Positions 10,850 through 24,328 of a stretch of DNA of 64,000 nt are shown here, piece after piece. Every line of letters starts with the position of its first letter. Positions within the stretch are counted from its first letter, which is position 1. Under the pieces are notes generated by a model. The model saw only the letters and a list, made by a program, of their open reading frames with translations, searched no databases and was not told where the DNA came from. Source of the stretch: Rhyzopertha dominica (taxonomy: Eukaryota > Arthropoda > Insecta > Coleoptera > Bostrichidae); NCBI GenBank assembly GCA_025024175.1, contig QCXZ01000137.1, positions 21,948,001-22,012,000 on the forward strand, read 5' to 3'. A program made the translations under genes and the position numbers.

Positions 10850-12042
10850 TACTTAATGACGTGGGTAACCACAAATATAATGCAGCTTTCGTTCTCTCAA
10901 ATTATTAAATAATACAATTTACAAAAACAGTTGTAATCGTACAATTTTCTGCATTCAGATGTTTGTCGTACATTTTTTGGATATTAGAAGAATATCTATG
11001 TAGTTATAAACATCATCATACTTACGAGTACATACCTTTAGGTGATCGTTACTGGAATATTTTTATAGAGCCACTTTTTATAATAAAACTGGAAATTTTT
11101 ATAACCGAACCTCCAAATCGCGCCATTATTCAATGCACAGATGAAGTTATAAATTCCGCCGGTCGTCACATCCCATAGTAACCGGCAGTTCCCGCTCCCN
11201 CGTGTTATATTCGATATTGAATTTGCTTAATACAATAATGAAAATATAGGAGGAAGGATGAGAGGAGGTTTAATAAGGGCTCCGGCCATTGGGTAGGAAA
11301 GATAAGGGGCTTGGAGAATATGATAAAAGCTTCAGAATCCGAACTATGAGGTAAAATAGCGTCTGAAAGCAACGGGGGACGTAGAAAATCCGGAGTGAGC
11401 GGGCGAGCAAGCGGGGTTGCACCACATACACGAGCACAGGGGTCATAGGGGGAGGATTTTTTATCAGCGCTCCTGGTTATAATATGTTTACCGGGAATGT
11501 TACAAATACGCATACAAACATGTCTGGGCGATATAAGGATTTGCTAGATTCACAATACTTCCGTTGTGTTGCTGAAAGCTTTCTTTTTAAAGCTTCTTAC
11601 CAAGCGAATGAATATATTGACAGCTGCAGTGCAGCTTTATAAAAACAATGTATTTTAAATTATCGAAATGAATTAAAATTTTTAATGTTTATTTTTGTAT
11701 GTAAACAACAGCTAAGTGGTATCTGAACGCGGCCAAAATTCAAAAGACAAGTGGGAAATATAAAATGTGTATAGGGTGTTTCACTAAAATTTGCGTCCTT
11801 GTTTTTAACTGACTGACAATTATTAATAGGGAACGTGTACGCGCCCGCGTTCAGATAACTGTGGGGTATAAATAGAAATACAAATTAAATCGTATGTAAA
11901 GTGACAAGGAAAAACGGGTGTTAAATCAACGAAATAATAATCAAATATTAAAAATATTTGACATATATGGTGTTGGACGTATATTTTATAACAACACCAG
12001 ACCATCAGAGGTACTAAAGTAACTACTAATAATAACAAACTA
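10850..12042. other. No recognised genes
   Basis: This is AT-rich sequence with short meaningless frames. One slightly GC-richer patch lies at 11,240-11,500. Confidence 0.4.
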
Positions 12043-12063
12043 AATAAAATGCATGTCTATGCT

Positions 12064-12153
12064 GTGCTGTCTACACCTCAACCAACTGCAGATAGTGCTA
12101 TTTCGCTGTCATTACATCTCATCAGTACAGTTTAGGTCTAGTGTAGACAACAC
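12064..12153 (-). ncRNA. Hammerhead ribozyme, type I (first unit)
   Basis: On the minus strand a ~13-bp outer stem (one G-U pair) surrounds stem I AACTGTA/TGCAGTT, then CUGAUGA (12125-12119), stem II with AATG loop (one mismatch here) and GAAA (12104-12101). Stem III is the minimal ATAG-CA-CTAT. Predicted cleavage follows the C at 12091. All invariant core bases are present. Confidence 0.85.
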
Positions 12154-12415
12154 GGCATAGAACTGGCTTTGCTTATATACCAAAGCAATGGTATGATGAA
12201 AGTAAGAATTTAGGATGGCAATGCCATCTGTCAGCATTACACTGACATGATGACAAAGCCACCTAGCTGCCTTAACAGGCACTACTTCCTAAAGGAAGTG
12301 ACCTGTAGCCTGACAAATTGGCATGCAACTGCATATTTCAATTTGACAGCAGGCCCCCACGGCACTTTTTGTTAACGGGCAAGAACCAACATACATTAAA
12401 ANGCATGTCTATGCT

Positions 12416-12505
12416 GTGCTGTCTACACCTCAACCAACTGCAGATAGCACTATTTCGCTGTCATTACAGCTCATCAGTGCAGTTTAGGTCTAGTGTAGAC
12501 AACAC
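12416..12505 (-). ncRNA. Hammerhead ribozyme, type I (second unit)
   Basis: It has the same architecture as the first unit, 352 bp away. Stem II is perfect (GCTGT-AATG-ACAGC), stem III is ATAG-TG-CTAT, stem I is 7 bp, and the CUGAUGA and GAAA boxes are intact. This is one of the best-formed copies in the window. Confidence 0.88.
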
Positions 12506-13171
12506 GGCATAGAACTGGTTTTGCTTATATACCAAAGCAATGGTATGATGAAAGTAAGAATTTAGGATGGCAATGCCATCTGTCAGCATTACACTGACAT
12601 GATGACAAAGCCACCTAGCTGCCTTAACGGGTACTACTTCCTAAAGGAAGTGACCTGTAGCCTGACAAATTGGCATGCAACTGCATACTTCAATTTGAAT
12701 AGTTTCGAAGGTGTACTGTTTGTGAAATATGTCGAAATCATCACAAACGCAGGGTTGGAATCTATTAAGAAATTCCAAGCGAAAGTGACAATGTTTTTCG
12801 TTTAAACTGGAGCCGACAGACGAACGTCCTACCCTACATTTTGTTCTTCTGCGCAACTTCTCTCTCGCGGGTCAAGTTGTTTTGTACTAGATATACCCAT
12901 ATACATACTACAGAACACATACCACAGTATGTATTTACTTTTTTCTATTGATGGCATTAAACCAATGTTGTTTTCGTTCAGCTTCTTAAACCTGTCTAGG
13001 AAATCGATAAAAGCATATGTTTTTGCTGCCACGCGAATTTTCAGTATTATTACACCACAACACAACAATTTTTTGAGAGCAATTTTTCTTTGCTGCACTG
13101 TCAGATACTTACTTGTAAATACTAAATAACCCGATTTACTTATTCTGTATTCGGCTTTTTTAAATTATGTA

Positions 13172-14241
13172 CAGGGTGAGCAAATAAGAGAGGTGGCCGG
13201 TCATATCTCATAAACCAGTAGCCCTAGAGCTTTGAGGTAAAAAATTTCTTAAGTAAAGTGGCCAAGAGAAATTGCTGGAAAATATTTTCGAGTTTGTAAA
13301 GTGACTGCTAGAGGGCGCTGTGGTATCTCCAAATTACAAAATTAATGTTTGTGTCATTTTTTGCCTAATAAATGTCTGCAATATTAAACATTTTAAGATT
13401 GTTTGGACTAAAATCTACCATTTATTTTTAAAACATTTTTTGTAAAATGTCAAATAAAGGAGTGGGGGGCGGGTGAATATTAGTATAGAAAATCGTTAAT
13501 ATTTCAGGTTTGGCTTGACCGATTTCAACCAATGAGGTGTCGTTTTCAAGAGCTTATGTGCCCTTATAAAAAGCAATTTTAAGTGTCAGAACATTGTTTG
13601 TGTGTTGACCGCATGAGGGCGTTTTCTGAAGTTACTACCTAAATATCAATTTTTCTTGAAAATTTTAAATGCAAAAGTATAAGGCTATCTACTTCAATAC
13701 AAGAAAAAATGAATATAGATTAAAATAGTGAAAACCGCGCAATTTAAAAATTTCGAGAAAAATTGATATTTAGGTAGTAACTTCAGAAAACGCCCTCTTG
13801 CGGTCAACACACAAACAATGATCTGACACTTAAAATTGCTTTTTATAAGGGCACATAAGCTCTTGAAAACGACACCTCGTCGGTTGAAATCGGTCAAGCC
13901 AAACCTGAAATATTAGCGATTTTCTATATTAATATTCACCCGTCCCCCACTCCTTTATTTAATATTTAACAAAAAAATGTTCGAAACAAAAATGGTAGAT
14001 TTTAGTCCAAACAATCCTAAAATGTTTAATTCTGAAGACATTTATTAGGCTAAAAATGACATAAACATTAATTTTGTAATTTGGAAGTATCACAGCGCCC
14101 ACTAGCGGTCACTTTACAAACTCGAAAATATTTTCCAGCAATTTCTCTTGGCCACTTTACTTAAGAAATTTTTTACCTCAAAGCTCTAGGGCTACTATTT
14201 TATGAAATATGTTCGGCCACCTCTCTTATTTGCTCACCCTG
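13172..14241. mobile_element. Foldback (long inverted-repeat) DNA transposon, 1,070 bp
   Basis: It is an almost perfect palindrome with arms of about 500 bp (13172-13672 and 13742-14241) around a ~70-bp spacer. Ends are CAGGGTGAGCAAATAAGAG and its complement. TA flanks both ends (13170-13171 and 14242-14243), consistent with a TA target duplication of the Tc1/mariner type, although TA is also part of the palindrome. It has no coding capacity. Arms differ at scattered positions, so the insertion is not brand new. Confidence 0.88.
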
Positions 14242-14839
14242 TACGATACTAGATAATTATCTACTACCGTGGTTCCCGTATAGAGAGGGTACCGTCATTG
14301 CCGCCATATTGTCTCCAAACAAAGGAGACTGACTAGTTTGCTACTTACACTTGAAATTCATAACTTCACATTTGGACCTAACTTAACAGGTGGCCACTCC
14401 AAGTGCCAAATCGCTTCTTTTTATAAACAGAACCCATGCTTTTCTTCGCTGCTGATTTTTTGGCAGACACAATAATCTAAAACTACTCTCTGACAGATTC
14501 TTACAGTTGAGAACGCAATAACCTGGCATTTTAATAATGCCACTTCACAGTATTGCTGCAGCGGACACCATATTGTCTCCACTTAGATAACATACAAGAT
14601 ACGTGGAACTGTGCTAGCCCAACTTACTCCTGTAATCACTTATTGTCTGCTCTGGGTGCTGTATGGGGCAATTCTAGAATTGAGATACAAGAAACAATAG
14701 AACAAAAAATACCTAAAAACTGGTCCTGGCACGTGAATTTCAGTTGTCGAGTTGTTGTTCACAGATTATTAGTGTTGTTTCGGAAATAATAAACAATTAG
14801 TTATTTACGCGAGTTTTATTATTCGGCCACTGATTCATA

Positions 14840-15302
14840 ACATTGGCGACGAGTATTTTCCATGTGCCTGAACCATTAGTGTAATGGAGGAGAACGTTTT
14901 GTGCCCATTTACGAATCTTGAAAAATTTAATTTCAAGTCGTGTGACTAATTTGTTTAAAGAAAGGCTCGAACAAGTGTTTATTGTGAACAACATTAGATG
15001 CGGTAGCGGACAGAAAACGAGCAACTTTGCTCTCCTATTTAGATGAGAAGAGTTATAAGTTGTTCAGAGATTTGTGCACATCCAGTTTACCAGCGTCTAA
15101 AATGTACGAAGATCTGATAAAAATCTTAAGTGAGTTTTTCTCGCCAGTAATTTCAGTATCCGCTAAACGTTTAAAATTTTACCGAATTGTATGCAAGATT
15201 AAAGGGATCAGTTTCAACGCTGAATTACAAACTGTTCTGCGCGATATTTTTATAATTGGATTGGGCGATTGGGTAATAATTCTATTCGATACAGGTGTTT
15301 AG
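14840..15302 (+). pseudogene. Ty3/gypsy-type gag relic
   Basis: The frame at about 15000-15302 (LLSYLDEKSYKLFRDLC, then FYRIVCKIKGISFNAEL and IGLGD) matches the layout of Gag proteins of gypsy-type elements, where a conserved block around LRDL is followed by a helical region ending in R-F-x-x-G-L. Upstream sequence (RLEQVFIVNNI) continues the similarity in another frame, so there is at least one frameshift near 15,000. The motif CATTGGCGACGAG at ~14,841 resembles the leader start of such elements. No protease or polymerase follows. Confidence 0.55.
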
Positions 15303-15309
15303 AGAAAGA

Positions 15310-18217
15310 CAGCAAGTGTGGATAAAATTGTAAAATAGTCTTTACTGAACGTTCGAAACGTACTGCAAAAATTTAGTTCAGCTTCTGATAACATATGACA
15401 TTGACTGAACAACGAGCAATAATCGGCAACATCAGTTTGAAATAAGGTACATAATCGAATTTTTATTGGACTCTGTGATGGCAACAACAAAACATTGAAT
15501 AGTGCTCGGATATGTGTTCAGGACACTAACACTTTCTTGGTTCTAGTTTCATTAGGTCATAGTTGGATAGACACAGTACAAAACGAAAATGAAGCAAATA
15601 CTAAAGTGAAACCTACCTTGTAAGAAAGTAACGAAACAAATAACAAAGTTGAATGAATGAACCAATGCGTAAGTTGGCTGAAACAAAACTAGGAAATATT
15701 TAACAATCAAAATGTTAACGTTTCAGTGACGTACCTTGAATTAGTGTTGCCATCTAACGACAGTTTTTGAACTAAAATTTTGACAAAAAATGGCGGCGAG
15801 CTGAAATGCCAATCTTTCAAGTATCTTAGTAATAATAGTAGGGGTACCCTCTATATACAGGAACACTAACCTGTGCTTGCGTACGTAGCCATCCAGTAGC
15901 AAAAAATGATGACGTGCACGCCCAGGTTACTAAAATTTTTGTAGTAAAATTATTTTAAGGGTTATTCATTAGTTTTAAATAATTTTACTCGGAACAGAAA
16001 CAGAAACAACAGAAGTGAGATTGAGAGATTTTGAAGACTTTTTCTAGCTAAAATTATTTTTTAAGAAACTGGCAGTTGATTTAAAAATTTAATAATTTTT
16101 TTATTTTTGACATTTAATATAGTTATTTGTCCTGAAACTGAAAAATTTAAAAGGAAAAAATAACTTATTATGAGCATTATTACCTGCATGTATTTAAGAA
16201 ACACTGTATATTTCACAGCCGCTTGATATATCACAGTTTCTGTTGTTCCATGAAACAATTTTTGATTTGCGCTTATAGTATCTAATATTGCTGTTTAAAA
16301 TCGAGGCTGTACACAATTACGCACATGTTAAACAAGAAAAGTCAACCGAATTGATAGAAAGAGTTTCAACGGAAATACTATTATTAGGACTCGGTTATAA
16401 AGGTAATTAATTGTGAGGTTTTTTAGTAATGAGTCTTTGAGATTATTTTGTTCATTTTTTTCTTTATTTATTAGTTTATATATTATATTATATACTTTTG
16501 TCACGAACAGTTTATAATTAAGTCATCCACCTAAAATAAATTCCTTTAAACACTATGACTCGGGAACGTGGGATTAGGTCCCACAAATAACCATTTGAAA
16601 AAAGGTAAAAATAAACAATCTAACAACTTAGAAACCCATGTCGATATTAAACGTAAATTTTAAGATTCACTGTAGATTATTAAACAATTAAACAATATAC
16701 TGTCCTATTCATCCGTAAAATTTTCATAGCTTCCTATTGAGTCCACAGTTAGCAAGAGACTTATTATGTTAACCATGGATTCTGCTTCGTTTGCTAATTA
16801 TTAATCTTTCAGTGCATGTTTCTGCTATATAAAATTGTATAAAGAATCACCTTACATAATAATATGAAGAAGGAGGTAATTTTATTTAATAGGTATAAAA
16901 TATTCTACTGACAAGAAATGATGTAAATATTTGAGAGCGTATCGTTTAGACTTCTACGAGTAATCCAATTCCAATCGGATTTATTAAGCATCTTTTATTA
17001 AATTATCTTATGGTGTAATCTAATGCTAACGAAGCTGCATTAATATGTAAAAATATCGTTTGCCTATTCTTTGACTTTACAAATTAAAAGGCTAAGGTGA
17101 AGGAACAAGTGCATAGTTTGTAGGACACCACTAAAATAAATATTTACAAGCTTGCAAATGTGGCATTCTGTAAAAAATGTTTTTGTTGTTTGATGAAGTG
17201 AATAAAATTAAATCATATATCCTTGTTTGCGTTATAAGTACCTTTTATGGCTGCTATATTTTCTGATTTCATCATTTAAAACAGTCATACTATAAGAAGT
17301 GTATCTGGACTTAAAAAAACCTTGACAACATAAGCTAGTTTTGTATCGCTAATTGCATCTCTTGCGTATGTTATAAGACATTTGACAATTCCATGATTAA
17401 ATATAAGAGATACATACCTATGTTTTATTTAGAAACGTACAGTTACAGTGAAAAATATTTTGAAAGCATTTCCTGATGATCACATACATATTTTTAGAGT
17501 ATTTTTTATGATTACATAATAATCACTAAAGCAGAAACTGTTGTTAAAAGCATTTCTTTGTTTACCGATACTGATAGCTGTATTTTAAAAGTTTGTGGCA
17601 TATATCAACATTAATCACTTGTGCGAAGCAGGTACTAAAATAATCAGTTTTGGGCAGTCATTAAAAATATAAGTGCTTTCGTTCTAACTTGTTACATCAA
17701 ATAAGTATAACTTTCCTATGCCATTTGCTTGCAGTTTATATAGGCAATAACTCAGCAAATTGCAGCACTTGCGTTTTGTATGCTATTTTAACAGATATAT
17801 GAGCCAACTATATGTGGTTGTGGCGAAGTTACCGCCATGATACATGCTCTTGCACTTAGCACCCCGTAGGTCATTACCGTGTAACGTGAAGCGTAATGCT
17901 ATTGCAGTCCTGGACGTGTCACCAGCAACAGTATAAAATGTATATAATTTCCTTTGGAGCATTAAGGGAAGTGATGTATCGCCAGAAGCGACATGGGTTT
18001 TGGGACACTCGGGTTGTATTTCAAAACCAAAGCATTATGCTTCCCGTTTGTTTTACATATCATGCGTTAAGTGGTAAAATATGAGATGGAGTGAATAATC
18101 TCAAGCTGGGGGTGAAATTACATACTCATAATGCGTAAATGTACAATAAATGTTGATTATCTTAAATAGATTTTGTAGGAGAGCTGCAGTAAGATGGATG
18201 TGTTGCAACAGTAGTAT
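15310..18217. other. No recognised genes
   Basis: The sequence is very AT-rich. A short inverted pair containing GAGGGTACC lies at ~14,277 and ~15,850, flanking the gag relic. It might be a decayed element boundary, but I cannot confirm it. Confidence 0.35.
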
Positions 18218-18314
18218 AACTTACCTGTATTCTCGGGTTTTGTGGCAGAGGTTTATTGGGATTTATCCCTAACGTTTCACCGGCGTAAGTGGCGGTCATC
18301 CTCAGAGGTAAGTT
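18218..18314 (-). ncRNA. Hammerhead-like motif in a 97-bp inverted-end element
   Basis: On the minus strand CUGAGGA (18305-18299) and GAAA (18278-18275) flank a stem closed by ACCG/CGGU, followed by CGUU. Stem I can form three pairs (CCU/AGG). The segment is bounded by AACTTACCT and AGGTAAGTT. One or two unpaired bases precede stem II, so this is a non-canonical hammerhead of the same kind as those at 26.4 and 42.2 kb. Confidence 0.5.
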
Positions 18315-21300
18315 TTATTTCTTAGATTAGTTTGTGCAAATTAATATCAAATGATAAGAACAATATCTAGAACGTTCATCGTATTGGCCTGGTGTCAGTG
18401 TGGTCAGCGATGTGTGCGGGGATTCTTCCAGTCCAGTAGGGTTAACTTAGCTTAAAAACAAATATTTAGCAGCCAAAACACATCAAACTTTTTGTGTTGT
18501 TATACATAATTCGGTTTCCTTTTGAAGTCAGATGACTATGTTTTCTTTAAAAACCTAGATTACACGAGAACGTCAAGAATAATATACTTCAAATTAGTTA
18601 ACATCTTCTTTATAACGTGGCAATTAGGTTTGGTCTTGACTGTCATATAATATAGGAAAGGAGTATTGCAGATGCACAGAACAATTCACTTAGATCTCTT
18701 TTCCCAAAACTAGTCACCAGTTGATATATTACAAAAAATACCTTTTAAAAGAGAAAAGACAGACAAACACTAAGTACATCTGATATAAATGATAATATAA
18801 AAAGCCGAAGGACACAGCTTTGATGATAACAATGTTGACATAGTGAGATAAGAAAATAAACTCACAGCACGACTGAGTCTTGAAATGATAACTATAAAGG
18901 ACGAACCAAATGAATTAAATAAAAAAAGAAACATTTAACTTTAACTAGAATTTATATTGGTATAATCTGAAACTAAATTTATTTTGCGGAAACTCTCCTT
19001 GCTATGACCAATCAACAAGTGGGCTTCTTGATACTCTTCCATTGACATATCTTTGACATAGAAGCGTCTTATGCGGCACTTTGGGGGGTCATTTTTGTGA
19101 AAACCGGTAATGAGCCATATAGCGGTGTAACTTCACTAGCTACGGCGTAAGTTGGTACGGTCGGTAAGTACAGATCTACTTTTCCAAAGAAATACAAGGT
19201 AGGTATGAGGAAGGTTTCGTAAGAATAGCTGAAACGAAACAATGCTTCTCTAAATAGTTGAAAAATAAAGATTATTATCCCAAGATAATAGTCACAAGAA
19301 ACAAAAACATACAAATTATGAAAACGAAACTAAAATAGAACTCTTTTCTAAATTTAAGCGCTAACATGTTATCTGAGTTCTCAGTTATGTAGGGTTTGTA
19401 TTTCAAAATGTTTTAAAAACTGTCTGTCATAGTAAAGCAAGATAAAACATAATATGGACAGTTAAAATTAAAAACCTTACAAACCGTAATTTTCATATTT
19501 ACAAAGAAATTTATGTTTTTTTACCTTTGTTTAAGAGCTAAAATAAAAGACTTCAATTAGGTGGCCTCAGGAGCCTGTGCATAAATTTGTCATTGATTTG
19601 GAGGCCTTGTCATCAGATGTGTATATATAAACCTTATTGAGAACATTTTGCGAATGTTTGTTTATTACATATATATTAAAATATTTAATGTCAGACATGG
19701 CAGCCAGCAACAGCTGCTAAAATAGATCGGTGAAAGCTCACGTCTAGCGAGACACGTTAACATAAATATTTTTACAGAGAATAGTGCATCGTTCCTTATA
19801 CAGTCCTCATATATTTGCTTAAATGTCTACAGTTATTCCGCGGCCGAAGACTTGGTGCAGATACACGTTTTGAAACTCTATAGCCAATACATACTACCAT
19901 CTTCAGGCTCGACCCGAATTAAAGCGGGGCCTGGTGCAAAGTAAGTTTTTGCGAGGCCTTAAAACAAATTTCGTACAACAAAGCAACAATTTATTGTGCT
20001 TTACAATTTTACCGTTTATTACAGTACACGATTCAATATTAGTAGTTACAAATTAATTTCAAAAACGTTTTCCTCTGCTACCTGGCTGTTTTCTTGTTCT
20101 TCATTTTTAACATCGTTTTCATCTTCATTAAGACAAGGAATGGATCTATTTTTACGATGATTAGGATTGTTTTCCTGGATATCAGTGTAATAACCCGAAA
20201 TTTTTGGAAACAAGAAATTCCGTAGTTGCTTCTTCCAAATTGCTGAGTAAGTTCCGCTCCGATTTGCGAGCAGAAGGCTTAGCAACAGGAGGTAACGACC
20301 CGCGTTCTCATGAAAATTATCGTAGATCGCGNGCNCCGCCTAAGTTTGACGGGAAACGCTATCTATGCATTTTTGGCCAAAATTTTTACTTTTTTCAAGA
20401 AGTCGATAACTAACCGTCAAGAGGGTAAGAAGCAAAATTCTAAATTTAACCTCGGGTCGTTAACTTCCTAGATATTTCCTAATCTTAATAGATTAATACT
20501 TGTTATTTGCTGGTATGATATTTTTCTTTTCGTGTGATAATTTTCAGATTTAAGAACTATATGAAAATTCATTGTTAGTATGAATAGTGGGAATTTTTTC
20601 AAATAGATTGGGGATTTTTTTCTCCTCACAGATATCATAACTTTCGAAGCGACAAAGCAGTGCGCGTATAAGTGAAATTTTGACCAAGAAATAGTAAGTA
20701 TCTGAATGAGATAATTTATATAAATTGCTATCGATCTAAACTACTTAACGACTCGAGAAACGGCCGATTTCTAAAGTGTGGCAGCGAAAATAAAAAATCA
20801 TTCTTTTGTTCTTTTTTTAACTTGCGACCACACGTTCAGTTTAATAAAGTAATAGGGGTGGGTACGTAACACCAGATAGCATAATTTCATTTATATCTTT
20901 TTAATTTTGCATGAAAATTACTTTGTGTTTCGATATATCGTTTCTTTTTCCATTTACTTTTTATATAAAAAAAGTCTTAGCTGTTCTGATCTCCATCTCT
21001 GTTTCTACTAGTCAAGTTGCAAAATAGTTCAGATACACTATTTACTATAAAAAGCCATACACACTACAAGTATAGAATAATAATTTATTAAAATAAAGTA
21101 AACAGTGTATGAAATAAGATCTTAGTTGTACATCTATTATTAACTTTTTTATTTTCACGAAACCAAACAAGTAAAGCGCCAAAGGTTTCTAGATACTTGT
21201 AAAAATAATAATATACTTTTATAGCCATCAAACTCACGACCGTTGTAGCGAAATATAATCAGCAGTCAATAGGAATCGTAAAATATGTATATGATTTTAA

Positions 21301-23877
21301 ACAATATCTTATACTGAATACCGCCCAAAAATGTGAGTGGGCTGTTTCTTAGATACACCCTTAATTTTAACCTGGACACGTTGTATTTTTCATCTTTTGG
21401 CACTTGAAAACAGTGCAATTTTGCACTTTTCCGGCATGCTTAGGCATATATTTAAAATTAAACTGTAATGAAAATTTTATAAAGGTATAGATGCGTTTTA
21501 CAACTATGCTTGTAAACTCATGTACACATAGGAATTTTGTGTCGAAGTACCTATGCTTCTACAGTTGTATGAATCTTTCAATCATACGTTGAAATTACAA
21601 CTAACAATTTTGCACAATGAATTGGGATGAAATAACGCTAATTGGTAATTGTTGACTTAATAACTTAACACACTCGATTCCAATTTCCGAGAAGACGCGG
21701 ACTATAATTTTTTTAACCGTCATTGCAATTATCTTTTAGCATGTCGAACGTTTTGTTTCGCCATTTCCTTTTTACGTTAAAATTATTTACCACGTATGCG
21801 CAGTACTTGGATGGTTTAACTTTAAGGGAAACTGTATTTTAACGTAATACTGCAATAATTCCTTTATGTTCCGATATCGCTGCTTGAATGATATAAGTTA
21901 TGACATGTGACCTTGTAAGTAAAAGCATCGGGAAAGAATCGTGCCCTATTTATAACAATCAGACATACGTCTTTCATTCACCTATTGTATTGGTCGATTA
22001 CAGCGAACTGTAAATAAGCTGATATCAGATAGGTACCCCTACTAAGGTTCTGTATATATAGAGCCATATTTCTACTAAATGCTAAATGGTGTTGCCCTAT
22101 TAACCTCGCTAGATTACATCGTCTGTCGGTAGTAATTCACGGAATGTACACCAAAAGATAAGACGTATTTACGTCAAATTTTTGGGCTTTTTAAAATTAG
22201 TTACTGACGCCGCGGGATCTATAGATGCGCGGGGTCGTGTGCGTTTTAATAGTGCGCTGTTGTTCAGTCTTCAACCATACAATAAATAAAATGAGAATGA
22301 AGATTATCAGTATTTGTATGAATTCCTAATAAAGTCAATGCAATAAAAGGTTAATATGTTGTGTGCACCAGGAAAGAAGGCGTATTGTCACGAGACATTT
22401 AAATCATCAGCGTGCCAGCCATTATTCAGGGTCACAATTTCAGGCTAAAGCGGCGAATAAATGTATTGACTCGGCCCACACATGCGATTCTGTTCAAATT
22501 GTAGACGATGTTACATTCCTAAGGTGCGACTTTTTTCCTGGCGCGCACTTAGTGCAACAACTCACGCATAGCTTGGCATGGAATAGCAAGCAAACAGCAT
22601 CAAAGCACAATGCAACAGTCATAACAATGACACGGGCAACTGATGTCTNTTGGGTTAATGCATATANAGATCGAAATAAGTTTGCTTGCCTCACTTGCTT
22701 TAGNTGTAACTTTGGAGCGGTATCCATATTTTTAGAACGGATTGCCCGATTTAAATTTAGATATTGTAGCAATACTTTGGATTTTGAGAAAAAATATATT
22801 ATCTTTCAAAAGAGACCATTTTTAACGATTTTACCCAGATTTTATCGAAGCTTTCAAGTTAAAGCGCTCTTTAGAATGGTAGGGGTAGACTTTAGGCACA
22901 CACGTATACTGAAAATTCTCTTATTGAATTTATGAAAAAATTAATTGTCAACTATCTTAGATGGAGATTCATCTTCATGCGCATATATTTAAACACAATT
23001 AGGAGTTAAGTAATTTCACCAATTTCATTTCAATTTGGTTTCGCCCATGTCTACAGTGAGAACTAACAGGCCTTATTCGCCAGCTGGCTCAATAACATCT
23101 CGTTAACAACTTCAATTTCATCAAACGAGTAATTACACCAACCTCTTGGGTAGGAGATGTAATCTAGCTACATACGGCACAGGTACAAAGTTTGAATTAA
23201 TTCGAAGGCTGTCTGTATAATTTCCACTTTATAAGCGAAACAATGTGATGTTACTTGTCTGGTATTATGAAGTCAGGTGATGAAGACAAATAATTAGTCA
23301 GGGATGATACCCTACCAAGCCCCTTTGCTATTAACACTTTCACCGCGCCAGACCAGCTTCTCGAGGGAATGTGAGAGGGCGAGCTAGAATGAAGCAATAA
23401 ATACTAAAGTAAGCTCATTCACTCAGGTGGCTAACAGTGACAAACAGTGGTTGGTTATTTTAAATACATTGCGAAAGGACCAACCTCGCGCACTAACTCA
23501 GTCCTTTCGCAAAGGTTTAGGAAGCAGTTTACTTTTTCTCGACAATGTTATTATTATTTGTTTCTTCTTCAGAGTTTTTAGATTAAACAAATAAAAATAT
23601 GCCGATCTCGTTTGTAGGTTTGGTACGTAAGCACTGAATTGATTTGTACTTACATTACTAGAACCAATACTTTGATATCTAATACATCTAATACAATCGT
23701 ATGTAATAATAGCTATAATATTTATCGTGTCTGCTGTGATTATTTGGTAGTCGCAAATCTAACAAAACAAACCTTTTCTAGTTGCAGAATAGTCAGGCTG
23801 GTCAAGCCACACAAAAATGCATTAACCGACATTAAACGGATTACTAGCTGTTTTTTGCTTATATGATTTGGATATGT
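18315..23877. other. No recognised genes
   Basis: The longest frame (22363-22935, 190 codons with Ns) has no domain or motif I recognise and no supporting splice context, so I do not call it a gene. The rest is AT-rich sequence. Confidence 0.35.
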
Positions 23878-24328
23878 ACTGGTAGCAGTGGCAGCTCGTG
23901 ACTGTATCGAAAGGTAGCGCCAAAAAATCGATATGTTACAAACGACAATAAAACTAATGAGTTAAATTATAAAATAGTAGTTTAATGTATATGTCCCAAA
24001 TCTTTAATGCCACTTTTTGTCCACCATACAAAACACAAGGAAAACAAAAAACGCTTGCACGTCACACCCAATTGTTTTTTCATACAAGTTTCTATTAAAC
24101 TTTCTGGTTCAACCTTTCTGCTGCTATTGTAATTCTAAATTAGGCATAGGCCTCCCTAAATCCTTAACTTCCTTTTTTGCCTCCAACGTCAACGTGGAAA
24201 AAGGAGTTGCAATAAATTCGCGATTCGATTCATTCTGATTCGACGTACGCATTTAAATCGCGTCGACTAAAAATTGTCGCCCCGAAGTCCGGAACTGCAT
24301 CCGTGCCAATCTACTCACTGGCACGAAC

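Larger units (their letters stand above)
12049..12696 (-). mobile_element. Retrozyme-like dimer (352-bp unit, 1.8 copies)
   Basis: Two head-to-tail units, one of 352 bp (12049-12402) and a shorter one (12403-12696), are almost identical. Each has an intact hammerhead ribozyme on the minus strand. Short non-coding tandem units, each with a type I hammerhead, are the defining organisation of retrozymes, non-autonomous retroelements described in plants and metazoans that move through circular RNA. No ORF is present. Target duplications are not obvious to me. Confidence 0.82.

Noticed and set aside
11205..11513. 102-codon minus-strand frame
   Set aside because: No motif. It lies in a purine-rich patch, where long open frames on the opposite strand arise by composition.
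22363..22935. 190-codon plus-strand frame
   Set aside because: It contains several Ns, no recognisable motif and no splice or codon-bias support. A competing frame exists on the other strand.
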